64,000 nucleotides of DNA from Clostridiales bacterium (lineage in GTDB: Bacteria; Bacillota; Clostridia; Christensenellales; Borkfalkiaceae): contig SVIP01000001.1 in the NCBI GenBank assembly GCA_015069425.1, positions 124,001-188,000 on the forward strand, read 5' to 3'. The notes under the pieces were generated by a model. It was not told the DNA's origin. It was given only the letters and a program-made list of their open reading frames with translations, and did not search any database. Positions 43,612-51,834 of the stretch are shown piece by piece (within the stretch, counting starts at the first letter, position 1; every line of letters begins with the position of its first letter). The position numbers were made by a program, and so were the translations under genes.

Positions 43612-45264
43612 TTAAATAGAATCAGCCATTAAGTTTACGCTGAAATTTTCAAGGAATTCTTTGAGTTCTTTCAAGAATTTAGATGCAGGTGCACCGTCAA
43701 GTGCTCTGTGGTCATAAGAGAGTGAAAGAGCCATCGCTGTATAAGGAATAATTTCACCTTCTTTGCCAAGTTTAATTCTTGTTTCTAAGGTATTTACACC
43801 TAAAATACCCGTTTGTGGAGGATTTACAACAGGTGTAAAGCTTTCGATACCCATATTTCCGAGATTGCTTATAGTAAAGCTTCCGCCAGATAAGAATTCG
43901 GGAGAAAGTTTGCCGTCGATTGCATCTTGAGATAATTTCTTAGACTTAACTGCAATTTCAGAAAGAGACATTGTGTCAGCGCCGAAAAGCGTAGGAACTA
44001 AAAGTCCACGAGGCGTATCGGTAGCGATACCCATATTTACGTGTTCAAAATAACGCATTGTATCGCCATTAATAAGATTTGCATTTAAATCTTTGTGATT
44101 TTTAAGCACTCTTGATACAGCGTATATAATAATATGGTTTATAGTGATAGGCGGAAGTTTAAGAATTTCCGCATTGTCTTTAAGATACTTTCTAAAAGCC
44201 ATAATATTGGTGCAATCGAAAGAAATAGTGTGTGTAAGTTGAGCCATAGTAGATAAACTCATAACCATATTCTTTGCGATAACCTTTCTTATGTTGGACA
44301 TCTTTTCGTCCTTGTAAGCCTTTAAGTCGTCACTTGCCTTTACTTCTACTGCAGGAGCAGCTACAGGTGCAGATGCTGGAGCAGATACAACGGGAGCAGG
44401 AGCAGCCTTAACGTTAACGCTTGCTTCACGAACGTCACGTTCAATAATTCTGCCGTTAGGACCAGTAGGAATAGCGTCCTTAAGGTCAACGCCTAATTTT
44501 TCAGCAAGATTTTTTGCTCTAGGAGATGCAAAAATCTTTCCGTCAGCATTAGCAGTTGCAGAAGTAGTAGCACTAGCAACAGGTGCAACGGCTACGGGTG
44601 CATCAGCCTTAACTTCAGCAACAACAGGTGCAACAGCGCCACCAGGAGCAAGCGGAGACGGATCGTCACCGTGGGCACCAACAGCACAAACGTTTGAAAG
44701 AACTGGAACTTCGTCACCTTCTTCACAGAAGAGAGCAAGAACTTCGCCTTCGATTTCCGCTTGGAAATCAAAAGATGCTTTATCAGTTTCATAAGAGAAC
44801 ATAACGTCGCCAACCTTAACAGTATCGCCAACTTTTACGTTCCACTTTGTTAAAATACAACTTTCAACCGTAATACCAGCCTTAGGCATAGTAACAGGTT
44901 TAGCGTTAGTTGAAACTGCAACGGGTGCGCTTTGAGCGGGCGCAGGAGCAGGTGCTTCAACCTTAACTTCTTCTACTACAGGTGCAGCCGCTACGCCGTT
45001 AGGTGCTAAAGAAGAAAAATCTTCGCCTTTTGCGCCAACTACTGCAATGTTTGTAAGAACTGGAACTTCATCACCTTCTTCACAGAAAAGAGCAAGGACT
45101 TCTCCAGCAACTTCTGCCGTTAAATCAAATGAAGACTTGTCTGTTTCATAAGAACAAATTGTGTCGCCAACGTTAACTTTATCGCCAACTTTAACGTTCC
45201 ATTTGGTAAGAATACAACTTTCTACCGTGATACCAGCTTTCGGCATCATAATCGGATTTGCCAT
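43612..45264 (-). CDS. Dihydrolipoamide acyltransferase (E2) with two lipoyl domains
   Basis: Core of the complex. It has 550 residues. Two tandem lipoyl domains (about 1-90 and 122-212) are nearly identical, each opening MPKAGITVESCILTKWNVK, with lipoylated lysines predicted at K43 (ETDKSSFD) and K162 (ETDKASFD). Ala/Pro/Val-rich linkers follow, then an E3/E1-binding domain near 250-285 (FASPRAKNLAEKLGVDL) and a catalytic domain ending with SYDHRALDGAPAS (HxxxDG). Acyl-group specificity (acetyl in PDH or acetoin complexes) is not decidable here. Confidence 0.94.
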   Translation of the reverse strand: MANPIMMPKAGITVESCILTKWNVKVGDKVNVGDTICSYETDKSSFDLTAEVAGEVLALFCEEGDEVPVLTNIAVVGAKGEDFSSLAPNGVAAAPVVEEVKVEAPAPAPAQSAPVAVSTNAKPVTMPKAGITVESCILTKWNVKVGDTVKVGDVMFSYETDKASFDFQAEIEGEVLALFCEEGDEVPVLSNVCAVGAHGDDPSPLAPGGAVAPVVAEVKADAPVAVAPVASATTSATANADGKIFASPRAKNLAEKLGVDLKDAIPTGPNGRIIERDVREASVNVKAAPAPVVSAPASAPVAAPAVEVKASDDLKAYKDEKMSNIRKVIAKNMVMSLSTMAQLTHTISFDCTNIMAFRKYLKDNAEILKLPPITINHIIIYAVSRVLKNHKDLNANLINGDTMRYFEHVNMGIATDTPRGLLVPTLFGADTMSLSEIAVKSKKLSQDAIDGKLSPEFLSGGSFTISNLGNMGIESFTPVVNPPQTGILGVNTLETRIKLGKEGEIIPYTAMALSLSYDHRALDGAPASKFLKELKEFLENFSVNLMADSI

Positions 45265-45301
45265 AATTAACTCCTTTATATAATAATGTATTAATTTTCA
45301 A

Positions 45302-46567
45302 TTAAATTTTCTTTGCGTTTGCAAGAACGTACTTTTCAGCCTCGTCAGACCAAATACCGTTGTTGCGTTCGCAAATTTCAGCAAGGTCAGCAAAGAACTT
45401 ATCGGTTTTGCCGAGTTCAGCGAAATCTGCAATAGCGGTCATAGGCATAGAGATATGTGTATAAACAAGTTTCTTAGCGCCCTTGATGTTGGGAAGATTT
45501 AAAGTGGTATCAATAACACTGTCAAGACCGCCAACGTGTGAAATCATGATAGATGGATTGATTTTGCCTTCACCTGCGAGTTTGAGAGCTTCTCTCATAT
45601 CGTCGGTATTACCACCGCTAGTACCAGTAATTCTATGGAATGCATAGTGAACGTCATAGAAATTAAATTTAGCAGAGAAGTCTGTTTTAGTAGGACCAGC
45701 AAAGAAGTTCAAGCAACCATTTTCACCTAAAAGTGCGTCGCCTTGTTCAACGAGGGCAGAAACTGGTGCATAAACGAAAACGTCATCAAAGCCCTTACCG
45801 CCGTTGAGTTCTTTCATATAAGCAACAGGATCTTCAATTGTTGAAGTATTAACGTAAACGAGTTTAACACCGTTTTTAGCAGCCTCTTCAACAGTAAGAA
45901 GAGTAGCGGCTCTATCAAGTCTTGCTTGGTCAATATCGGTAACAACCATAAGTGATGGTTTTTTGTCTGCGTGAATACCGTAATCAACAGCGCCAAGACC
46001 CATAGGACCAACACCTGCTAAAATAGCAACAGCGCCACCTTCTTTAATACCCATAGCGTGAGTATGGTTTTCATAAACGCTGTGATAGTTTTCGTGATAA
46101 CCTGCAATAATACAAGACATCGGTTCAGCAAGAGATGCCTTAAAGTAGCTTTCGCCTTCATAAGGGATAAGACAATCGCTTTCCATAACTTCGCTAGGAA
46201 TAATGATATAAGTAGCGTCACCACCGATATCATGGTAAGAATAACCAGGTGCGATATAAGGATTACGCTTTAGGTTCATAGCAGGTTGAATACCGAACTT
46301 CATACCTGGTTTGAAAATATGTTGCCATTTAGCACCAACTTCTAAAATATCGCCACAGAATTCGTGACCGATAATAACGGGGTTGGTTGCGATATCTTCG
46401 GGAACTCTTTTATGTTTTTCACCTTGAATAGCAGCCTTGTAACTTGACATACAAATACTGTCAGAAACAACTTTTGCTAAAATTTCATCATCTTTAATTT
46501 GGGGCAATTCAAACTCTTCAAGTCTTAAATCGCTTTGACCATAAAGCCTTACTGCTTTAGTTTTCAT
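45302..46567 (-). CDS. Zinc-dependent alcohol dehydrogenase, sorbitol/L-sorbose-1-phosphate reductase-like
   Basis: A 421-residue medium-chain dehydrogenase. VIIGHEFCGDILEVG carries the catalytic-zinc His-Glu, AILAGVGPMGLGAVDYG binds NAD(P), and SICMSSYKA holds the probable zinc Cys. The length and FAGPT/HRITGTSGG segments resemble the SorE group rather than simple ethanol dehydrogenases. It is the first gene of the E2-E3-E1 operon, so it may produce the substrate of that complex, for example in polyol or acetoin/butanediol breakdown; this is inference. Confidence 0.82.
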   Translation of the reverse strand: MKTKAVRLYGQSDLRLEEFELPQIKDDEILAKVVSDSICMSSYKAAIQGEKHKRVPEDIATNPVIIGHEFCGDILEVGAKWQHIFKPGMKFGIQPAMNLKRNPYIAPGYSYHDIGGDATYIIIPSEVMESDCLIPYEGESYFKASLAEPMSCIIAGYHENYHSVYENHTHAMGIKEGGAVAILAGVGPMGLGAVDYGIHADKKPSLMVVTDIDQARLDRAATLLTVEEAAKNGVKLVYVNTSTIEDPVAYMKELNGGKGFDDVFVYAPVSALVEQGDALLGENGCLNFFAGPTKTDFSAKFNFYDVHYAFHRITGTSGGNTDDMREALKLAGEGKINPSIMISHVGGLDSVIDTTLNLPNIKGAKKLVYTHISMPMTAIADFAELGKTDKFFADLAEICERNNGIWSDEAEKYVLANAKKI

Positions 46568-46600
46568 AGAATAAAATCCTCCAATAATTCATTTGGATTA

Positions 46601-46609
46601 ATTATACCA
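46601..46609 (-). promoter_or_regulatory. Extended -10 promoter of the dehydrogenase operon
   Basis: On the minus strand TGGTATAAT (TG-N-TATAAT extended -10) lies 34 bases before the alcohol dehydrogenase start. No good -35 element is present, as expected for a promoter under regulator control. Confidence 0.55.
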
Positions 46610-46643
46610 TATATTTAAAGTTTTGTACCCCCTTGAAATAAGG

Positions 46644-46672
46644 TTGCAAAAAGAATTTTTTTATGATAAAAT
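46644..46672 (+). promoter_or_regulatory. Promoter of the DeoR-family regulator gene
   Basis: TTGCAA (46644-46649), 17 bases, TAAAAT (46667-46672). Downstream lie two related A/T-rich words, AAATAAACAG and AAGTAAACAAC (about 46679-46712), which could be operator half-sites for autoregulation. Confidence 0.55.
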
Positions 46673-46736
46673 ATAAACACAAATAAACAGTTTTGAACAA
46701 AGTAAACAACAAAATTTGCGAAAATGGAGAGAAAAT

Positions 46737-47513
46737 ATGCTTTCTTTAGAGCGTCAAGAGGAAATTTTAGAGATTTTGAACAAAAACAAATCAGCAACGG
46801 TAGAAGAACTTGCAAGCGAACTTTTCGTTAGTGGCGCAACAATTCGTCGTGACCTTAGAGCAATGGAAAAACAAGGCTTAATTAAGCGTTCGCATGGTGG
46901 TGCTATGCCGTTTAAGTCTAGTGCGGAAGAATCTGCATTTGCAATAAGAGAACAAGAAAACACCACCGCTAAAAGAACTATTGCAAACCTTGCGGTTAAA
47001 CTTATAAAGAACGGTGATTCTGTATTTATGGATAGTAGTAGTACGGTGGGCGTAACCATTCCCCTACTTAATAACTTTAACTATTTATCCGTTACCACAA
47101 CAGGGCTTAGAAATGCACTACTTCTTTCACAAACGAATAGCGTAAAAATTTATATTGCAGGCGGAAGAGTACAAAACCATAGCAACTCAATAACGGGAAC
47201 GGACACTATGGATTATATATCAAGAATACACGCTGATATTTCCATAATGAGTTGCACAGGTATTGATGCGGTGAACGGTTTTACCGACGCAAGTATTGAA
47301 CAAGCGAAGTTAAAACAACAAATGCGCAAAAACTCCAACAAGGTAGCAATGCTTTGCGATAGCACTAAATTCAATAAAACTTTCCTCTGCACAGATTTTT
47401 ATTTTGACCAAGTAGATTACTTAATAACCGATAAAATGCCCAGTAAAGAATACCTTGATAGAATTTTTCAAACCAAATGCAAACTCATCACACCCGACAC
47501 AACTAATTTTTAA
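46737..47513 (+). CDS. DeoR/GlpR-family transcriptional regulator
   Basis: About 258 residues, starting at the ATG at 46737 behind GGAGAG. N-terminal winged helix: RQEEILEILNKNKSATVEELASELFVSGATIRRDLRAMEKQGLIKRSHGGA, the DeoR signature. The C-terminal DeoRC sensor domain (IANLAVKLIKNGDSVFMDSSSTVGVTI, CTGIDAVNGFT, LCDSTKFNKTF) normally binds a phosphorylated sugar. Divergent orientation and a shared 169-base intergenic region make it the likely repressor of the dehydrogenase operon. Confidence 0.92.
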   Translation: MLSLERQEEILEILNKNKSATVEELASELFVSGATIRRDLRAMEKQGLIKRSHGGAMPFKSSAEESAFAIREQENTTAKRTIANLAVKLIKNGDSVFMDSSSTVGVTIPLLNNFNYLSVTTTGLRNALLLSQTNSVKIYIAGGRVQNHSNSITGTDTMDYISRIHADISIMSCTGIDAVNGFTDASIEQAKLKQQMRKNSNKVAMLCDSTKFNKTFLCTDFYFDQVDYLITDKMPSKEYLDRIFQTKCKLITPDTTNF

Positions 47514-47530
47514 GTTTTTAAGTAATATTT

Positions 47531-47557
47531 TAGCCAAGTGGAAAATCCACTTGGCTA
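47531..47557. terminator. Bidirectional terminator between the regulator and an LRR lipoprotein
   Basis: TAGCCAAGTGGA/TCCACTTGGCTA perfect 12-bp stem, loop AAA, T-rich on both sides, between convergent genes. Confidence 0.9.
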
Positions 47558-47574
47558 TTATTTTTTATATTTTT

Positions 47575-48468
47575 TTATTTATAACCCCAATGTATAACAG
47601 CGTCGCAATCAGTTTTCCAATTAATATCCCAATCGTTCGGCAGACTTTCAACTTCACAATAAATATCGGTCAAGTTAGTACAACTATGGAACACATAAAC
47701 ACCCATCTCTATTACACTTGCAGGAATTACTATTTTTTGCAACGACCGACAGTGCATAAATGCCTGCGCCCCTATATTTTCCAACTTACTACCTTTAGCA
47801 AAAGTTATCGTTTTTAATCTTTCACAAGACATAAACGCGTCATTTCCAATATTTATTACGCTTGCAGGAATTTCTATACTTTCTAAAAATGCGCAATCTT
47901 TAAACGCATTCTGAGCAATACTAATTACTCCATTAGGTATTTCCACTCTTTCTAACGACCAACAGTTGTAAAACGCCTTTGCCCCAATTTTCTTTACGGG
48001 TAATCCCTTAAAGGTAGAAGAAATATTTACTTTTGTTGATTTACCATTATAATCTAAAACTTCAGCATAAGTATTATCGCTAGAAACACCATAAACAACA
48101 CCTACCGTTGGTTGCATTGCTAAACCACAAATACAAAACCCTGATTTTTCATCTGCGACGTGTTCACCATATTTACCCTTTTCATTACAACCACAAGTCG
48201 TGTTTTTATAGTGATGTGTTTCTAAAACAACCCACTCTTCCGAATAAGTATGCTCTCCTAAATCGCCATATTCAAAAGTTTCAACTCCCTTTTCACCGCA
48301 CTCGCAGGAATAATAATATCTTGCTTTTTTCGTGCATGTCGCATCAGACGTCTTATATTCGTCGTTTATAGCTTGCTTATCAAAAACGTGTGCATGCGTA
48401 TTACACGCAGTAAATAAAAATGTACACAATATAAAGCAAGTTAAAAAAACAGATAAAAATTTTTTCAT
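47575..48468 (-). CDS. BspA-like LRR lipoprotein, short form
   Basis: A 297-residue exported lipoprotein with lipobox FTAC (Cys22). It has the same layout as the 840-residue LRR protein at 18849: Cys/His-rich spacer (CECGEKGVE, CGCNEKGKYGEHV, CICGL), then about five LRR_5 repeats (SLERVEIPNGVISIAQNAF type), and the shared end DIYCEVESLP...CDAVIHWG. The two are paralogues differing mainly in repeat number. Behind AAGGGGGAG. Confidence 0.85.
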   Translation of the reverse strand: MKKFLSVFLTCFILCTFLFTACNTHAHVFDKQAINDEYKTSDATCTKKARYYYSCECGEKGVETFEYGDLGEHTYSEEWVVLETHHYKNTTCGCNEKGKYGEHVADEKSGFCICGLAMQPTVGVVYGVSSDNTYAEVLDYNGKSTKVNISSTFKGLPVKKIGAKAFYNCWSLERVEIPNGVISIAQNAFKDCAFLESIEIPASVINIGNDAFMSCERLKTITFAKGSKLENIGAQAFMHCRSLQKIVIPASVIEMGVYVFHSCTNLTDIYCEVESLPNDWDINWKTDCDAVIHWGYK

Positions 48469-48495
48469 AAATTCTCCCCCTTACAGAGTAATTTA

Positions 48496-48936
48496 TTATT
48501 CTTTTTCAATTATTACGGTAAAAGGGCCGTCATTTGTTTGGTTTATTTTCATATCCGCTCCAAACACACCAAGTTTGACGGGGATCCCTTGCTTTTTTAA
48601 TCCCTCTGCTACATAAAGGTATAATTCGTTTGCCTTTTCAGGAGTTTCTGCTTCAAAAAATGACGGACGATTGCCGTGCGAAGTATCGGCAAATAAAGTA
48701 AATTGAGAAACGAGAAGTATCTCCCCTTTTTCGTCTATAATAGACCTATTTATCTTTTCATTTTCATCCTCGCAAATGCGTAGTGGAGGAATTTTTTTAA
48801 TCATATAATCGGCTTGCTCTTTCCCATCCCCCTTTTTTATTCCCAAAAATATAACGTATCCAAAACCTATTTCGGAAATAAGTTTTCCGTCCACTTTTAA
48901 ATTTGCATCTAATACCCTTTGTATAACTGCTTTCAT
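48496..48936 (-). CDS. dtd: D-aminoacyl-tRNA deacylase
   Basis: Removes D-amino acids (and Gly from tRNA-Ala) wrongly attached to tRNA. It has 146 residues. MKAVIQRVLDANLKVDGK start, the catalytic SQFTLFAD motif, and the NRPSFFEAETPEKANELY cross-subunit motif are all present. Ribosome site AAGGAGAA. Divergent from nrdG. Confidence 0.95.
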   Translation of the reverse strand: MKAVIQRVLDANLKVDGKLISEIGFGYVIFLGIKKGDGKEQADYMIKKIPPLRICEDENEKINRSIIDEKGEILLVSQFTLFADTSHGNRPSFFEAETPEKANELYLYVAEGLKKQGIPVKLGVFGADMKINQTNDGPFTVIIEKE

Positions 48937-48982
48937 TTAATTCTCCTTTATATTTATATAATGATAACACAATAAAGAATAA

Positions 48983-49012
48983 TTGACAAGCGTATTTTAA
49001 TTGTGGTATATT
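48983..49012 (+). promoter_or_regulatory. Promoter of nrdG, predicting a leaderless transcript
   Basis: TTGACA (48983-48988), 18 bases, TATATT (49007-49012), six bases, then the ATG at 49019. No ribosome binding site fits between. Confidence 0.65.
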
Positions 49013-49018
49013 TAATTT

Positions 49019-49711
49019 ATGTTAATATCAGGCTTAGAAAAAATGTCACTCGTCGATTACGACGGTTTTGTATCCGCTACCGTGTTTACGGGCGGTTGTA
49101 ATTTTAGGTGTGGGTTTTGTCATAATTCTCCACTTGTTTTATCTTTTAAAGAACTGCCTACCATATCTGAACAAGAAGTTTTAGATTATTTAAAAAAGAG
49201 ACGCGGACTCTTAGACGGAGTTTGTATTTCAGGCGGAGAACCGACTTTACAAAAGGATTTGCCCTTATTTATTGAAAAGATAAAAAATTTAGGGTACTCG
49301 ATTAAACTTGACACAAACGGAACTAACCCCGACTTGGTCAAAACGCTTTGGGAAAATAAGCTAGTTGATTATTTCGCAACCGACATAAAGGCAGACAAAG
49401 AAAATTATCATAAAGTAATCGGCCTTTCTAAATACGATACTAAAAACGTAGAAAAGACAGTGGAATATTTTATATCTAACAGTGTTAATCACGAACTTAG
49501 AACGACACTAATTAAGGAATTTCATACACCTATCGTTATGGAAAATATAGGCAAGTGGATAAAAGGCACTAAAAAATATTGTCTACAAAAATTTATTGAT
49601 AACGAAAATTGTATTGATAAAGGATTTAGCGAAGTTGATATTAACACGGCAACCGAATATAAAAATCTTTTAAAACAATATATACCTAATACAATTTTAA
49701 GAGGTTACTAA
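49019..49711 (+). CDS. nrdG: Anaerobic ribonucleotide reductase activating protein (radical SAM)
   Basis: Uses S-adenosylmethionine and a [4Fe-4S] cluster to place the glycyl radical on NrdD. It has 230 residues. The cluster motif is CNFRCGFC (CxxxCxxC) near residue 27, followed by HNSPLV; SGGEPTLQ binds SAM. The N-terminus LISGLEKMSLVDYDGFVSATVFTGG aligns with the family from the first residue, which supports the leaderless start over the internal ATG at codon 9. It is 5 kb from nrdD here, not in the same operon. Confidence 0.9.
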   Translation: MLISGLEKMSLVDYDGFVSATVFTGGCNFRCGFCHNSPLVLSFKELPTISEQEVLDYLKKRRGLLDGVCISGGEPTLQKDLPLFIEKIKNLGYSIKLDTNGTNPDLVKTLWENKLVDYFATDIKADKENYHKVIGLSKYDTKNVEKTVEYFISNSVNHELRTTLIKEFHTPIVMENIGKWIKGTKKYCLQKFIDNENCIDKGFSEVDINTATEYKNLLKQYIPNTILRGY

Positions 49712-49718
49712 TAACAAT

Positions 49719-49757
49719 AAAAGCCCACAACGAATTATTCGTTATGGGCTTTTTTTA
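49719..49757 (+). terminator. Terminator after nrdG (also faces the LRR gene)
   Basis: AAAGCCCA.../TGGGCTTT with inner ACGAAT/ATTCGT pairing, followed by TTTTTTT on the plus strand; lies between convergent genes. Confidence 0.85.
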
Positions 49758-49771
49758 TAAAATTAATATTG

Positions 49772-50593
49772 TTATACAACACCATTTGAGCAAACAACGT
49801 TTTTCGCAGGAACAACCTTACCAGGAACTCCACTACCTCTCCACTCTGCACCTCTATTTATGGCGTACCACTCTGCTTTAGTGCCAGTATACTTAATACT
49901 TGCCAAACTAAAACAAGAATTAAATGAGAACGCACCAAGTTCTTCAAGTCCTTTATTAAAAGTAACTTCTTCTAAGGATTGACTCAAAGCGAATGCGCTT
50001 GACCCAATCTTTTTTAAACTTGGTGGAAAAACAACCGAGACTAAACCGCAAGTTTCAAAAGCATTGTTTCCAATATCGACAAGTTTACCAGGAAAAATGA
50101 TATTTTTAAGTGCCGTGCAATATCTAAACGCTTCTTGCCCAATTCTCTCTAAATGATTATTGTTGCCAAAATTAATATTGGAAAGGGCCATACAAGAAGT
50201 AAACGCTCTCTGTTCAATAACTTCTAGGTTGCTGTTGTTTGCAAAAGTAACACTTTCTAAAGACATGCACGTCCTAAAAGCCTCTTGCCCTATAGTTTTA
50301 ACAGATTCAGCAATAGTGATTGTTTTAAGATTATTACAACCGCTATACACACTCATGCCTATACCCAAAATCTCTACACCATTAATTTGATTTGGAACAT
50401 CAATATTAGATAAAGTTCTAGCATAGTCTGTAATATCAACTATTATATTATTTTCCACAATGTGAATTTCATCTTGAGTATTCACCTCTTTCTCTGGTTC
50501 ATTTTGTCCTCCATCACAAGCACAAAGCGTTCCGATTAAAAGAATAAAGCATAAAGAAAGTACAAAGATTTTTATTAAAGCATGCTTTTTCAT
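49772..50593 (-). CDS. BspA-like LRR lipoprotein
   Basis: About 273 residues from the ATG at 50591-50593, chosen because TGGAG lies 7 bases before it. Lipobox LCAC puts the lipid Cys at about residue 26. About seven LRR_5 repeats (NLKTITIAESVKTIGQEAF, SLEEVTFNKGLEELGAF). The end KYTGTKAEWYAINRGAEWRGSG is the common Lachnospiraceae-type cap and differs from the other two LRR proteins here. It lacks their Cys-rich spacer. Cell-surface adhesion is a reasonable guess. Confidence 0.85.
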   Translation of the reverse strand: MKKHALIKIFVLSLCFILLIGTLCACDGGQNEPEKEVNTQDEIHIVENNIIVDITDYARTLSNIDVPNQINGVEILGIGMSVYSGCNNLKTITIAESVKTIGQEAFRTCMSLESVTFANNSNLEVIEQRAFTSCMALSNINFGNNNHLERIGQEAFRYCTALKNIIFPGKLVDIGNNAFETCGLVSVVFPPSLKKIGSSAFALSQSLEEVTFNKGLEELGAFSFNSCFSLASIKYTGTKAEWYAINRGAEWRGSGVPGKVVPAKNVVCSNGVV

Positions 50594-50620
50594 AATAACT
50601 CCATTTATTTTTATATGCAC

Positions 50621-50649
50621 ATTATATACGATTATTCTTTTACTTTCAA
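50621..50649 (-). promoter_or_regulatory. Promoter of the 273-residue LRR lipoprotein gene
   Basis: On the minus strand TTGAAA (50644-50649), 17 bases, TATAAT (50621-50626). Confidence 0.65.
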
Positions 50650-50693
50650 GTTGTATTATACGAGAATTATGCTTTTTTGTACGGTTTTAATAG

Positions 50694-50722
50694 AAAAAGC
50701 GAGTGATATTCACTCGCTTTTT
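50694..50722 (-). terminator. Terminator after the rubredoxin gene
   Basis: AAAAAGCGAGTGA/TCACTCGCTTTTT stem with loop TAT, followed by T-rich sequence on the minus strand; it ends the nrdD-trxB-rubredoxin transcript. Confidence 0.85.
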
Positions 50723-50727
50723 ATCAT

Positions 50728-50880
50728 TTATTCAGCTTCAAAAGCGTCTTTACCAAGTCCGCAAATCGGGCAAGTCCAGTCTTCTGGAATATCACTAAAC
50801 TTTGTACCAGCCTCGATTCCATTATCGATATCGCCAATTTCTTCATCATAAACATATCCACATGGACAAACGAATTTCAT
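50728..50880 (-). CDS. Rubredoxin with an unusual first metal knuckle
   Basis: It has 50 residues, ATG at 50878-50880. It reads [19 protein letters not shown] and, near the end, [19 protein letters not shown]. The Asp/Gly-rich middle and second knuckle (CPICG) are classical rubredoxin. The first knuckle is CPCGY, that is CxC, where the family normally has CxxCGY. The iron-binding four-Cys set is still complete. It follows trxB by 27 bases on the same strand and probably carries electrons in the same redox system. Confidence 0.9.
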   Translation of the reverse strand: MKFVCPCGYVYDEEIGDIDNGIEAGTKFSDIPEDWTCPICGLGKDAFEAE

Positions 50881-50907
50881 AATCAATCTCCTATATTTTT
50901 AATTTAA

Positions 50908-51834
50908 TCAATTAGTTGAACAATCTAAACTTTCTATATAAAGACTTGCATTTGTTGCAGCAACAGCACCGTCACCAACAGCAGTTGAAACTTGCCTTAC
51001 TGCTTTTGTTCTACAATCCCCTGCAACGAATAAACCTTCGGTCTTTGTTTTGCAAGTTTCATCTGCTATAATATAACCCATTTGATCTAAATCAACCAAA
51101 TTAGCAAAAGCTTTATTATCTGGAACTTGACCTATTGCAACAAAAACACCCGTTATTTCATGAACCAAAATATTACCGTCTTTATCTTTATATTTTATAG
51201 CGGTTAGTTCATTTTCGCCTATAAAATCAATAACGCTAGTATTAGGTCTCCACTCTACGTTTTCTTTTGCCAAAAGTGCTTTAACGTGCGCTTTGTCGCC
51301 AAAAAATTTATCGAATAACGTGTAAACGTAAACTTTCTTACAATACGAAGATAAAAGCAAACTGTATTGAAGTGCGGTATTGGCATCACCGATTATTACG
51401 ACTTCCTTATCTTTATAAATAGGTCCGTCACAAATAGCACAGTAGTAAACGCCTCTACCAACCAAATCTTCTCTATTAGACTCTGTTCTTAAATGCTTAT
51501 GTTTAACACCCGATGCTATTATAACACTTTTAGAAGAATATTCGTTATATTCGGTTTTCACCCTAAAAGTTTTGTCTGCAAGTTTTTCAATGCCAACAAC
51601 TTTTTCAATTTCAACTTCTGCACCGTGCGCAGAAATCTGCTCAAAAAGATTATCGGCAAACTGCTCGCCACTTATCTCTTTAATTGATGGATAATTTTCC
51701 AATCTCGGAGAGGTTGCAACTTGACCGCCTAAGCTTTCACTTTCCAATACTAAAACAGTTTTATTATTTCTGAGTGCGTACAGCGCGGAGGTCATTCCTG
51801 CCGCGCCTGCACCTATTACTATTAAATCGTACAT
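50908..51834 (-). CDS. trxB: Thioredoxin-disulfide reductase
   Basis: Flavoprotein that passes NAD(P)H electrons to a thioredoxin- or glutaredoxin-like partner. It has 308 residues. FAD motif VIGAGAAGMTSALYALR, redox-active C132-AI-C135 in YYCAICDGP, second nucleotide motif VVIIGDANTALQYSLLL (GDANTA replaces the usual GGGDSA), and C-terminal GLFVAGDCRTK. It shares one base with the nrdD stop region, so it is tightly coupled to the NrdD-redoxin fusion, its likely partner. The altered GxGxxA-type motif makes the electron donor (NADPH or ferredoxin/NADH) uncertain. Confidence 0.92.
   Translation of the reverse strand: MYDLIVIGAGAAGMTSALYALRNNKTVLVLESESLGGQVATSPRLENYPSIKEISGEQFADNLFEQISAHGAEVEIEKVVGIEKLADKTFRVKTEYNEYSSKSVIIASGVKHKHLRTESNREDLVGRGVYYCAICDGPIYKDKEVVIIGDANTALQYSLLLSSYCKKVYVYTLFDKFFGDKAHVKALLAKENVEWRPNTSVIDFIGENELTAIKYKDKDGNILVHEITGVFVAIGQVPDNKAFANLVDLDQMGYIIADETCKTKTEGLFVAGDCRTKAVRQVSTAVGDGAVAATNASLYIESLDCSTN

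Noticed and set aside
46615..46815. 66-codon minus-strand frame across the divergent promoter region
   Set aside because: It overlaps both promoters and the start of the DeoR-type regulator gene and has no ribosome site.
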